A DNA stretch of 64,000 nt from CAIPAT01 sp041665605 (GTDB taxonomy: Bacteria; Verrucomicrobiota; Lentisphaeria; Victivallales; Victivallaceae), in the NCBI GenBank assembly GCA_041665605.1, contig JBAYIO010000003.1, forward strand, positions 1-64,000, read 5' to 3'. The notes below the pieces were generated by a model, which saw only the letters and a program-made list of their open reading frames with translations, was not told the origin of the DNA and searched no databases. The position numbers were made by a program, and so were the translations under genes. Shown here piece after piece: positions 1 to 8,622 of this stretch (its first letter is position 1; the number at the start of each line of letters is the position of its first letter).

Positions 1-258
1 AACGGCAATACTGCCGTAAGGACATTCATATTTCTCGCGGAACTCCCCCTTGCTGGTATATTTCCTACCTCCCATGGCAACAGGCTTTCCATCCGCGTCA
101 AAAGACTTCAAGGCTTCGGCGGTCGCCAAGGTTCCGGCTTCGTTCACCGCCGCACGGATGATGCCTTCTTTATCCAGCATGGCATCTGCCGCGTCCAGAT
201 CCATTTCCACTTCTATTACAAGTTTGCTGCCTTGCTTACGAATAATCTTTGCGGACAT
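1..258 (-). CDS. ISKra4-family-like transposase, N-terminal fragment (cut by window edge)
   Basis: An open frame of 86 codons runs off the left edge of the window. It starts at the ATG at 258, which has an AGGAGA ribosome-binding site about 7 bases upstream. The stretch reading roughly GGRKYTSKGEFREKYECPYG resembles the conserved segment of ISKra4-type transposases, where a 'TSKG....Y.TPYG' block precedes a zinc-binding region. The catalytic part lies outside the window, so function and completeness cannot be judged. No terminal inverted repeat is visible between this start and ppdK. The family call rests on one short motif remembered from the family, so it is moderate; it could be a stand-alone relative of the transposase N-terminus. 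Confidence 0.5.
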   Translation of the reverse strand, partial: MSAKIIRKQGSKLVIEVEMDLDAADAMLDKEGIIRAAVNEAGTLATAEALKSFDADGKPVAMGGRKYTSKGEFREKYECPYGSIAV

Positions 259-430
259 TGAGACTCTCCTTAATTTTTGATTTATTAAAAAAGGAATTAC
301 AATATATTTTACATCATATTATAGTTGCAATTTTAAGAAACACAAAAAAGTTTTGCATATATTCACATTATTCTATAGGCGCACCCTCATCCCAATCAGC
401 TTATTCGTTAGTCATAAACTATTTATATAT

Positions 431-465
431 AAAAAAACGCTCCGGAACCGAAATTCCGGAGCGTT
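431..465 (-). terminator. Rho-independent terminator of ppdK
   Basis: A perfect 12-bp stem (AACGCTCCGGAA / TTCCGGAGCGTT) with a six-base loop is followed on the minus strand by a run of seven T. It lies 26 bases beyond the ppdK stop codon, as expected for an intrinsic terminator of that gene. Confidence 0.9.
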
Positions 466-490
466 CAATTATCTGGATGTCAGAAGAGAA

Positions 491-3283
491 TTACTTCTTC
501 TTCGCAACCTTCTTAGCAACAGCCTTGACTGCGGGAGCAGCAGCTTTCCTGGAAGCTTTCGCTTCCTTGATCGCGGCCTGTGCGGCAGCAAGTCTGGCAA
601 TCGGCACACGATATGTGCTGCAGGAGACATAGTTGAGTCCGGCATTGTGGCAGAATTCAACGGACTTGGCTTCGCCGCCCTGTTCGCCGCAGATACCGAT
701 CTTCAGGTTATGTCTGGTCTGACGTCCGAGGCTGACAGAGCACTTGATCAACTGGCCGACGCCATCCTGGTCAATGGTCTGGAACGGATCGCTGGACAGA
801 ATACCCTTGTCGAGGTAGTCGCCCAGGAACCCGCCGATGTCGTCGCGGCTGAAGCCGAACGTCATCTGGGTCAGGTCGTTGGTGCCGAATGAGAAGAACT
901 CGGCTTCTTCAGCCATCTTGTCAGCCAGCAGCGCGGCGCGCGGGATTTCGATCATGGTGCCGACCATGTATTCAAGAGTTTTCAGTTTGAATTTCTTCTT
1001 GACTTCCGCGGCCACGGCGGCGATGATCGCCTTCTGCTCCTTGAGCTCGGCGACGTCGCAGGTGACGGGGATCATGATTTCCGGTTTGCACTTGATGCCG
1101 TCATTGATGATTTCAGCGGCAGCTTCCAGGATTGCCCGGATCTGCATTTCGCTGACTTCAGGATAGGTGATGCCGAGGCGGACGCCGCGGTGTCCCATCA
1201 TCGGGTTGGATTCATGCAGCGCGTCGGCGCGCTTCTGAACATCGGCAAGCTTAATGCCGAGGGCCAGAGCCAGATCTTTCTGAGCGTCGACCTTGGTCGG
1301 CACAAATTCATGCAGCGGCGGATCGAGCAGACGGAAGGTGACCGGGAGGCCTTTCATTGCCTCGAGGGTGGCCTTGATATCTTTCTTGACGAACGGGAAG
1401 AGTTCTTTCAACGCTTTGACACGTTCTTCGGTAGTGTTGCTCAGGATCATTTTGCGCAGGTGGAAGAGCGGCTTTTCGCTGTTCTTGCCGTAGAACATGT
1501 GTTCAGTACGGAACAGGCCGATGCCTTCGGCGCCGAAGCTGCGCGCCAGAGCGGCGTCTTCCGGGGTGTAGGCGTTGGCGCGGACGCCAAGCTTGCGGAA
1601 CTTGTCGGCGATCGCCATGAATTTCTGGAAACGCGGATTTTCGCTGGAATCCATTGTGGCAACCGGGCCTTCATAGGCATAACCGCGGGTACCGTTCATG
1701 CTGATGACATCGCCTTCTTTGTAGGTCTTGCCGTCAACTTTGCAGTAACCGGCATGATCATCAATGTCGAGTGCGCCTGCACCGACGATGCAGCATTTGC
1801 CCCAGCCGCGGCAGACGAGTGCTGCATGGCTGGTCATCCCGCCGCGGGCGGTCAGGATGCCTTCTGCGGCGCGCATGCCTTCGACGTCTTCGGGGTTGGT
1901 TTCTTCGCGGACCAGAATGGTCTTAATGTGTTTCTTGGCAAAAGCAACTGCTTTTTCGGAGGAGAAAACGATCTTGCCGACCGCGCCGCCGGGTCCGGCA
2001 GGCAGCCCCTTGGCAATCAGCTTGGCTTTCTTTTCAGCCGCCGGGTCCAGGATCGGGTGCAGCAGTTCGTCGAGCTGCGCCGGAGAGAGTCTGGTCACGG
2101 CCATTTCTTCGGTGATCATCTTTTCTTTGAGCATGTCCATCGCCATGTTCAGCGCGGCGGTGCCGGTACGTTTACCGACGCGGCACTGGAGCATGTAGAG
2201 TACGCCTTCCTGAATGGTGAACTCGATATCAAGCATATCCTTGTAGTGGTTTTCGAGAGTATTGCGGATTGCCCAGAGTTCTTTGTAGGTTTTCGGCAGA
2301 ATCGCTTCCATGGATTTCAGGTGCTTGTTCTGCTCGTTTTTGGTTGCGTCATTCAGCGGGCTCGGAGTACGGGTGCCGGCGACGACGTCTTCGCCCTGAG
2401 CGTTGACCAGCCATTCGCCGTAGAACTTGTTTTCGCCGGTGGCGGGGTCGCGGGTGAACGCAACGCCGGTGGCGGAACTGTCGCCCATGTTGCCGAAGAC
2501 CATGCTCTGGACGTTGACGGCTGTGCCCCATTCGTCCGGAATGCCTTCGATGCGGCGGTAGGAAACGGCTTTCTTGCCGTTCCAGCTTTTGAATACGGCG
2601 CTGACGCCGCCCCAGAGCTGCTTCATGGCGTCATCCGGGAATTCAGTCTTCAATACCTTCTTGATGGTGACCTTGAAATCTTCGCAGAGTTTTTTCAGGT
2701 CGGCAACCGACATATCGGTATCGGTTTTGTAGTGCTTCTTGTGTTTCAGGACTTCCATCTGCTCGTCGAGGAGCTTGCGGATGCCTTTGCCGACGGGTTC
2801 GATGCCTTCGGCCTTTTCCATTACAACGTCAGAATACATCATGATCAGGCGGCGGTAAGCATCATAAACGAAACGTTCGTTTTTGGTTTTCTTGATCAGG
2901 CCGGGGATGGTTTTGCTGGAGAGACCGACGTTAAGAACAGTTTCCATCATACCGGGCATCGAACTGCGGGCGCCGGAACGGCAGGAGACCAGCAGGGGTT
3001 TGGTGGGATCGCCGAACTTCAGGCCCATGGCTTTTTCAACACGTGCCAGAGCAGCCATGACTTCTTTTTCGAGAGAAGCGGGATTCTTCGAGCCGTTTTT
3101 GAAGTAATCCACGCAGCATTCGGTGGTGATGGTAAAACCAGCCGGTACCGGCAGATTCAGTTTCGCCATTTCAGCGAGGTTCGCACCTTTTCCGCCGAGC
3201 AGCTCCTTCATTGATGCTGTTCCTTCGGAATCTTTTCCGCCGAAGAAATAAACATACTTCTTGTCACATTTAGATGACGCCAT
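491..3283 (-). CDS. ppdK: Pyruvate, phosphate dikinase
   Basis: This enzyme interconverts pyruvate, ATP and phosphate with PEP, AMP and pyrophosphate, and in anaerobes commonly serves PPi-linked glycolysis. The 930-residue protein has the normal bacterial length and domain order. An N-terminal ATP-grasp nucleotide-binding domain begins with the LLGGKGANLAEM motif. The central swivelling domain carries the phospho-histidine motif GGMTSHAALVC, with His near residue 486. The C-terminal PEP/pyruvate TIM barrel carries GICGEQGG, with the catalytic Cys near residue 865. The end is odd: a Lys/Ala-rich tail of about 25 residues (KAVAKKVAKKK) extends past the barrel. The start ATG at 3283 has an AGGAAG-type ribosome-binding site. 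It is transcribed alone and ends at the terminator at 431-465. Confidence 0.97.
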   Translation of the reverse strand: MASSKCDKKYVYFFGGKDSEGTASMKELLGGKGANLAEMAKLNLPVPAGFTITTECCVDYFKNGSKNPASLEKEVMAALARVEKAMGLKFGDPTKPLLVSCRSGARSSMPGMMETVLNVGLSSKTIPGLIKKTKNERFVYDAYRRLIMMYSDVVMEKAEGIEPVGKGIRKLLDEQMEVLKHKKHYKTDTDMSVADLKKLCEDFKVTIKKVLKTEFPDDAMKQLWGGVSAVFKSWNGKKAVSYRRIEGIPDEWGTAVNVQSMVFGNMGDSSATGVAFTRDPATGENKFYGEWLVNAQGEDVVAGTRTPSPLNDATKNEQNKHLKSMEAILPKTYKELWAIRNTLENHYKDMLDIEFTIQEGVLYMLQCRVGKRTGTAALNMAMDMLKEKMITEEMAVTRLSPAQLDELLHPILDPAAEKKAKLIAKGLPAGPGGAVGKIVFSSEKAVAFAKKHIKTILVREETNPEDVEGMRAAEGILTARGGMTSHAALVCRGWGKCCIVGAGALDIDDHAGYCKVDGKTYKEGDVISMNGTRGYAYEGPVATMDSSENPRFQKFMAIADKFRKLGVRANAYTPEDAALARSFGAEGIGLFRTEHMFYGKNSEKPLFHLRKMILSNTTEERVKALKELFPFVKKDIKATLEAMKGLPVTFRLLDPPLHEFVPTKVDAQKDLALALGIKLADVQKRADALHESNPMMGHRGVRLGITYPEVSEMQIRAILEAAAEIINDGIKCKPEIMIPVTCDVAELKEQKAIIAAVAAEVKKKFKLKTLEYMVGTMIEIPRAALLADKMAEEAEFFSFGTNDLTQMTFGFSRDDIGGFLGDYLDKGILSSDPFQTIDQDGVGQLIKCSVSLGRQTRHNLKIGICGEQGGEAKSVEFCHNAGLNYVSCSTYRVPIARLAAAQAAIKEAKASRKAAAPAVKAVAKKVAKKK

Positions 3284-3379
3284 AACTTCTTCCTTTCTTT
3301 ATTTTGCTTCTGGTATTGATATACCAAATTCCACAGGTTCCGCCGGTCGGCAGCCAGAGGCCGCGCCGCGGCATCGCCT

Positions 3380-3805
3380 TTACTTAAAACTATTAAATGC
3401 TTTTACAATTTCAGTTTTCTTGGGGTGACTGTGAGCGCCGATCATCACAAACGAACCGTTGACCATGACCGGGTATTTCAAACCCACAATATAAATAAAT
3501 CCGTCATCGGCAATACGGGAAATTCTTTTCTTCTGGACTTCGAGGCCGGTATCATATTTGTAAATAGCGATCTCCTTGCCCTCAATCATCACGGACATCG
3601 CACTGGAAGCTTTTAAGACGCCGGGTTCCAGCGGCTGGACCGATTCCACTTTAAGTCCGCTCTGGGCAAAATGATCGCTCACATTGCCAAGCGTCAGATG
3701 GTTATTGGCTTTATCACAGGCGGATAGAAACAAGATTGAAAAAAACAGCAGCGTAACTGTCAGTACAACAGAACTGCAATATCTCAATTTAGTTATCGTG
3801 ACCAA
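3380..3805 (-). CDS. Small predicted lipoprotein of unknown function
   Basis: The product is 141 residues. A hydrophobic signal segment (about residues 12-29) ends in the lipobox FLSAC, so the mature protein should be lipid-anchored at Cys30. The rest is a soluble domain with no family I recognise; short beta-strand-like stretches such as GFIYIVGLKYPVM suggest a compact beta fold. I place the start at a TTG codon because it is preceded at 8 bases by an almost perfect Shine-Dalgarno sequence (AAGGAGGG). The gene lies upstream of ppdK on the same strand, but about 95 bases separate them and nothing links their functions. Confidence 0.65.
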   Translation of the reverse strand: MVTITKLRYCSSVVLTVTLLFFSILFLSACDKANNHLTLGNVSDHFAQSGLKVESVQPLEPGVLKASSAMSVMIEGKEIAIYKYDTGLEVQKKRISRIADDGFIYIVGLKYPVMVNGSFVMIGAHSHPKKTEIVKAFNSFK

Positions 3806-3905
3806 CCGTTCGTCCCTCCTTGAAAGTCCTTGAAAAGAATCACTAAAAATCGAATTAATCTAACATCATAAACCTATTAATACAAATATATAAATTCATT
3901 TTTTT

Positions 3906-4500
3906 GCCATTAACTCCGCCTTTTTTGCAATGCGTCAGCGGTTTTTGATTGACCTCCGTTTGGGCCCGTGTCGCCGGCATAATATAACGGACAGCCGTCC
4001 GATTTTGGACATATGCAGAACAGGTTTAACCACAGAGACACAAAGGCACAGAGAAATCCTTTTCTTACATTTTGGACAGCCGACTCCGACACTTTGGAGT
4101 GCCGTTGAGCACAATGCTTTTCAATTTCATAAACATTTTGGACAGTCCTCTCCGGGAATCCCGGGTGTTTTGGGGATATTGCCGGCAATACAACAAAACC
4201 ATTTTGGACACCGCCTCTGCACATTTTGGACAACCGCCACACAGCCCGCAGTCGCGGGAGACCCCGCCGGAACGGACGGTGATACAACCGAATTCATCCT
4301 GGACATTTTGGACAGCCTCAGTGTATTTGTTTTCATTTTCCATACTTTCCATTACTCCCATTATTCCCAACTGCTCCATTTGGGACAATCTGGACAATCC
4401 TTCCGCATAACCACTCCGAGCCGATAGAGAGTCGTTGAACAAAGCGGTTTTCATTTTTTTCAATTTCCTCAATTAGAATTTTAGAACTTCCCGACTCATT
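3906..4500. repeat. Repeat island 1 (REP-like hairpins and TTTTGGACA phrases)
   Basis: No convincing gene lies here, although several frames stay open. The stretch is assembled from phrases found again near 28.8-29.9 and 46.4-47.4 kb. These are ATTTTGGACA phrases (4072, 4134, 4201, 4222, 4303), one copy of the CGACACT-TTGG-AGTG hairpin family (4087-4104, degenerate right arm), an AACCACAGAGACACA phrase at 4027, and a CGGAACGGACGG segment near 4269. Short ORFs through it are composed of repeat translations and are not annotated. Confidence 0.8.
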
Positions 4501-4506
4501 GTCTCT

Positions 4507-4527
4507 CATATATAGTGGATTTGTCAA
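4507..4527 (+). repeat. Island-boundary motif, copy 1
   Basis: CATATATAGTGGATTTGTCAA, one of four near-identical copies in the window (others at 29913, 47536 and 50003), all in the same orientation. This copy sits at the right edge of repeat island 1 and is followed by about 220 A+T-rich bases before the regulator gene at 4749. Confidence 0.75.
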
Positions 4528-4748
4528 CTGCAAGATAGTTTAAATGCTTTTAAATAAGTATATTACGACATTGATTCGGTGTTTTTAGCCGGCCGAGTTT
4601 AACAGTCATCCATGAAATAATAAAACAGCCTTCAATAGACAGAGTGAGAGAGATAAAATTTTATGTCTTTTTTTGTAAAGATGATTGATTTTTATTTAGG
4701 AAAGCTGTAAAATTGAACTAGTACACCGCGACACTTTGAAAGGATATA

Positions 4749-5876
4749 ATGCTTAAAAAGATAGACAAGAGCAGTCCGCTGCCGAAATACTATCAAATCT
4801 GCGATAGCATCAAAGAGAAGATTGCCTGTGGAGAATTTTCCACAGGCAGCAAGATTCCAACCTGCCGGGAGCTGATGGAATATTTTAATACCACGGTGGT
4901 AACGATTTCCAGCGCCATGCGTCAACTGGAAGATGACGGCTATATCAGCAAGGTGCAAGGCAAAGGCATGTTCGTGCTGAAGCGGGAAACTGTAAACAGA
5001 AAATCTAAAAATCCGAAATATAAACAGATCGGTTTGTTGATGCCGACCAAAGAAGATGTGTTTCAAAATATAACCAGTGCGCTGATTGCCCGGCTTGAAT
5101 CAAAGAATTATTATATTACGCCTTTGGCGACCACTTCGGATTTTGATAACATGTCTAACGCGGAACTGGAGCAACGCATCGCAAAATATGTTGATGACGA
5201 TTTTGATGCGTTTGTGATTCACGGCAGCCAGCATTTTCCGTATAAACTTTTGCACAAATATAAAGAAAAAATCCGTCAGCTTAATTTTATTGTCAACAAC
5301 GAATCGGCGATCGAGTTTCCAGAGGCTAACGAAATCTTATTCAACAATTTTGAGGTTGGTTATATTGCCGCACGGTATTTATTGGAATCCGGCAGGAAGA
5401 GGATCGCCATGCTGGGGGTTGATATAAAAGATGCGGCAATTATCCGGCGTAATGGCAGCCGCGCAGAAACCCATGATGGCAGGATTGCGACCGGGATAAA
5501 GCAAGCGCTCAACGAAGCCGGACTGGATCCCGCCAGGAATTTTTCTCTTATTCATGATACTATGGGAAATAATAAGACATCGGAAGATCTGATTCTTGAA
5601 TTCATTCAACCCGGAGACTGCGGAATTTTTGCTGTCGGGGACTGGCGGGCGCTAAAAGTCTATCATGCCGCCAAAAAAATACGCCTGAAGATTAACGACG
5701 ACATCGGGGTGGTCGGCCTGTACAATACGCCGTGGACAGAAATCATTACTCCGGCGCTGACGTCAATTTCAATAAATGAGGATGAAATCGCCAGGATCAC
5801 GGCGGAATGCATATCCTGCGAGCTGAAGGGACAGAAATTTATGGTTGCTCCGCAACTGGTTAAAAGAGAATCGTAA
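4749..5876 (+). CDS. GntR-HTH / LacI-type sugar-binding transcriptional regulator
   Basis: This 375-residue DNA-binding regulator probably senses a sugar and controls the glycosidase genes downstream. Residues 1-75 form a GntR-type winged helix (PLPKYYQICDSIKEKI, then TCRELMEYFNTT, then DDGYISKVQGKGMFV). About residues 95-370 are a periplasmic-binding-protein-like sugar-binding domain of the LacI/GalR class (IGLLMPTKEDVF at its start, VVGLYNTPWTEIITPALTSI near its end). This GntR-head plus LacI-body combination is common in PVC and Firmicute sugar regulons. The start at 4749 has an AAGGA ribosome-binding site. The two hydrolase/phosphorylase genes follow on the same strand. Its effector is unknown; a chitobiose-like sugar is a guess from the neighbours. 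Confidence 0.85.
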   Translation: MLKKIDKSSPLPKYYQICDSIKEKIACGEFSTGSKIPTCRELMEYFNTTVVTISSAMRQLEDDGYISKVQGKGMFVLKRETVNRKSKNPKYKQIGLLMPTKEDVFQNITSALIARLESKNYYITPLATTSDFDNMSNAELEQRIAKYVDDDFDAFVIHGSQHFPYKLLHKYKEKIRQLNFIVNNESAIEFPEANEILFNNFEVGYIAARYLLESGRKRIAMLGVDIKDAAIIRRNGSRAETHDGRIATGIKQALNEAGLDPARNFSLIHDTMGNNKTSEDLILEFIQPGDCGIFAVGDWRALKVYHAAKKIRLKINDDIGVVGLYNTPWTEIITPALTSISINEDEIARITAECISCELKGQKFMVAPQLVKRES

Positions 5877-6091
5877 AACTAATATTTTCATTTTTAAGTA
5901 AGAAATACCATAACAAGAGGGAATCGCTATCAAGCAGAAATGTTCAGGTTTAAAAACCATTGCCGGGTTCCAGTATTCACACTCATAGATTGCTGGTTTT
6001 AGCCAGCATGTTCGGGTAAAGGCCAATAAAACCTCATGCGCCAGCCAGTTCAGTGTTTATTAAATTGAAAATCAAGGAAACATCAGCTATT

Positions 6092-8455
6092 ATGACAATG
6101 AATTACGGACACTTCGATCAACAAAACCGGGAATATGTGATTACTGATCCGATGACGCCGGAACCGTGGATCAATTATCTTGACGGGAACGGCAAGCTGA
6201 ATGCTTTCATTTCCAACGGCGCGGGCGGTACCGCCTGGTATGACCAGCCGCATACCGGACGGCTGACGCGTTACCGGCTCAACGGGCTGCCGATGGATGC
6301 ACCCGGATTCTATTTGTATATCAAGGATGGAGCTGACCTTTGGAATCCGTCATTTTTCCCGACGATGACTCCTCTTGAGAATTGGGAATGCCGTCACGGC
6401 ATGGGTTATACCTGTTTCAATTCCGTTAATGGCGGGGTCAAAGCGGCAATAAAATATTTCATTCCGCTGAAAGATGAAATCTTATTATGGGATTTAAAGC
6501 TGGAAAATCATTCCAATGAAGTCAAAAACTTAAAGATTTATCCTTATATTGATTATTCACTGCACGACTTCGAAAAAGATACTTTGCATTTTCTGGTCTG
6601 CGGCAATCAGGCGCGATATTGCCATGATGAAGCCAGCGGCGGTCTGTTGAGCGATTATTTCGCTTTTGAAGCTTCATTTATGGGTAAAACCATTTTCTCC
6701 GCCAGCGAACGTTTTGAAAAATTCGATATGGACCGCAATCGTTTCGTCGGTCGCGGCAGGACCGAGGCGAATCCGGCTGGCCTGGAACGCGGCTTGAACA
6801 ACACCGAAGTTAAAGACGGCGGGTTCTATGCCTGCGGAACATTTGAACTGCCGGTTACGCTGGCACCGGGGGAATCGCGCAGGATTATCATCAAGCTGGC
6901 CGTTGGCAGGGAACTTGATGAAGTGCGCAGCCTTACTGAGAAATATAATTCTTTCGAAGCAGTCGACCTGGCCTCTGAACAAATCAATGAGTGGTGGGAA
7001 AGCCGATTGATGAAATGTCAGGTTGCCACTCCTGATAAAAATATGGATGTCATGCTTAATTCCTGGCTGCCGAAAAATATCCGCAGCACCATGCGTAACG
7101 GCCGTTCGATTTCGCACCGGCATGCCGGCAGCGGCTCGTCAATGCGTTTCCGTGATACGATGCAGGATATTATGCCCGGAACGATCTTATTTCAAGACGG
7201 CATTCGCGAACTTATTCTGTTATTAATGCGCTCAATCACGACCTCCGGACGGGTAGTAACCAGCATCGACCCGGCTTCTTTCAAATGCCCGAATCCGGCG
7301 CATACGCGGAGCGATGCGATTGTCTGGGGAGTGTTCACGCTTTACAAATATCTGGCCGAAACCGGCGACAAGGAGATACTGGAAACCGTGCTGCCGTATT
7401 ATGACGGCGATAAAGGCAGCGTACTGGAACATCTGGTCCGCGGCATGCGTTTTGTCGGGGAGAATACCGGCTCCCGCGGACTGCCGGAAATATTTGATTG
7501 CGACTGGAATGATATGCTTCAAGTTTTTTCCAATGCCAAAAGTGGCGGTGAAAGCGTAATGCTGGCGGAGCAGTTCATCTACGCAACCACATTGCTGGTC
7601 GAAATTCTCCGCCATGCCGGCAAACCGGAAGCAATTTCTTTCTTCGAGCAGAAAAGCCGGGATTTCGCCGCGGTTTTAGCTTCTGACGTCTGCTGGGACG
7701 GCTTCTGGTTCAAGCGTCTGCTGTATCCGGATGCGGAACTTGGCAGCCATACTAATCCGGAAGGCAAAATATTTCTGAACACTCAGAGCTGGGCGGCTAT
7801 CGCCGGCAACCTGCCGGAAGAAATGGTTCGCACCGCAATGGATAAGGTTGGCGAGACACTGGATACGGATTACGGCATCAGGCTGTTTACTCCGCCGTTT
7901 ACTAAAATGATGGATGGCGTCACCCGGTTTCACACGAACACTCCGGGCGCGGGCGAAAACGGCGGCCTGTTCCTGCACGCCAACACCTGGGCGGTTATCG
8001 CCGAGGCAATGCTTGGCAACCCCCGGCGCGCGTGGAAATATTTCTCGCAGATACTGCCGAATAATCTTTCCGCACAAAATCCGGAACACTACGGACGGGA
8101 ACCTTATGCTTTCGCGTCGTGGGTTTACGGACCTGATCATCAGGCGTTCGGTCATGCCGCACTGACATGGCTCACCGGCGGCGCCGCCTGGATATACATT
8201 GCCGGAACGGAATATATTCTGGGCATCAGGCCGACGCTTGACGGACTGATGATTGCTCCATGCATTCCGCCGGAATGGAAAGAGTTTAAAGTTGAACGCC
8301 GGATTCGCGGCGCAACTTACCGGATCACAGTAACGAATTCCGGAATCGGCTGCGGCAGGGTAAAACTGACCGTTGACGGAAGAGCGCTGGAAAAAAATAT
8401 CGTCCCTTATGCTCAGGCCGGAACAACCGTCAACGTAATGGCAGTCATGGAATAA
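6092..8455 (+). CDS. GH94-family glycoside phosphorylase (cellobiose/chitobiose phosphorylase-like)
   Basis: The 787-residue protein has the length and order of GH94 inverting phosphorylases. An N-terminal beta-sandwich domain (with NGAGGTAWYDQPHTGRLTRY) is followed by a helical (alpha/alpha)6 barrel and a short C-terminal beta domain. The catalytic general-acid region is visible as FDCDWNDMLQVF, with the Asp of WND near residue 474. Family members split a beta-linked disaccharide with phosphate, giving a sugar-1-phosphate plus a free sugar in the cytoplasm; no signal peptide is present. With a GH20 gene just downstream, N,N'-diacetylchitobiose is a reasonable substrate guess, but cellobiose-type substrates are not excluded. 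I prefer the ATG at 6092 (AAGGAA 12 bases upstream) over the longer start at 6053, whose extra residues look non-conserved. Confidence 0.85.
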   Translation: MTMNYGHFDQQNREYVITDPMTPEPWINYLDGNGKLNAFISNGAGGTAWYDQPHTGRLTRYRLNGLPMDAPGFYLYIKDGADLWNPSFFPTMTPLENWECRHGMGYTCFNSVNGGVKAAIKYFIPLKDEILLWDLKLENHSNEVKNLKIYPYIDYSLHDFEKDTLHFLVCGNQARYCHDEASGGLLSDYFAFEASFMGKTIFSASERFEKFDMDRNRFVGRGRTEANPAGLERGLNNTEVKDGGFYACGTFELPVTLAPGESRRIIIKLAVGRELDEVRSLTEKYNSFEAVDLASEQINEWWESRLMKCQVATPDKNMDVMLNSWLPKNIRSTMRNGRSISHRHAGSGSSMRFRDTMQDIMPGTILFQDGIRELILLLMRSITTSGRVVTSIDPASFKCPNPAHTRSDAIVWGVFTLYKYLAETGDKEILETVLPYYDGDKGSVLEHLVRGMRFVGENTGSRGLPEIFDCDWNDMLQVFSNAKSGGESVMLAEQFIYATTLLVEILRHAGKPEAISFFEQKSRDFAAVLASDVCWDGFWFKRLLYPDAELGSHTNPEGKIFLNTQSWAAIAGNLPEEMVRTAMDKVGETLDTDYGIRLFTPPFTKMMDGVTRFHTNTPGAGENGGLFLHANTWAVIAEAMLGNPRRAWKYFSQILPNNLSAQNPEHYGREPYAFASWVYGPDHQAFGHAALTWLTGGAAWIYIAGTEYILGIRPTLDGLMIAPCIPPEWKEFKVERRIRGATYRITVTNSGIGCGRVKLTVDGRALEKNIVPYAQAGTTVNVMAVME

Positions 8456-8622
8456 ATGAGCTGCCCCGGAGCGGAGAATTGAACGACTGATTAAAGGAGG
8501 AGCGCTGCATTGCAACACCGGGCGGTTTATTCAATATTAACCGGAACTCATCCTGCTGAAAAAGTTATGATCCGGCAGTCAGATTTAAAATTAGATAAAC
8601 AAAAAGCAGTGGTAAATTAATT

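Noticed and set aside
1190..3214. A 674-codon open frame on the plus strand opposite ppdK
   Set aside because: It is the antisense shadow of the clear ppdK gene; its translation is His/Phe/Gly-rich with no family signature and no ribosome-binding site.
4507..4527. Minus-strand sigma-70 promoter (TTGACA...TATATAT) in the boundary motif
   Set aside because: The two blocks are only about 7 bases apart in all four copies, too close for a -35/-10 pair.
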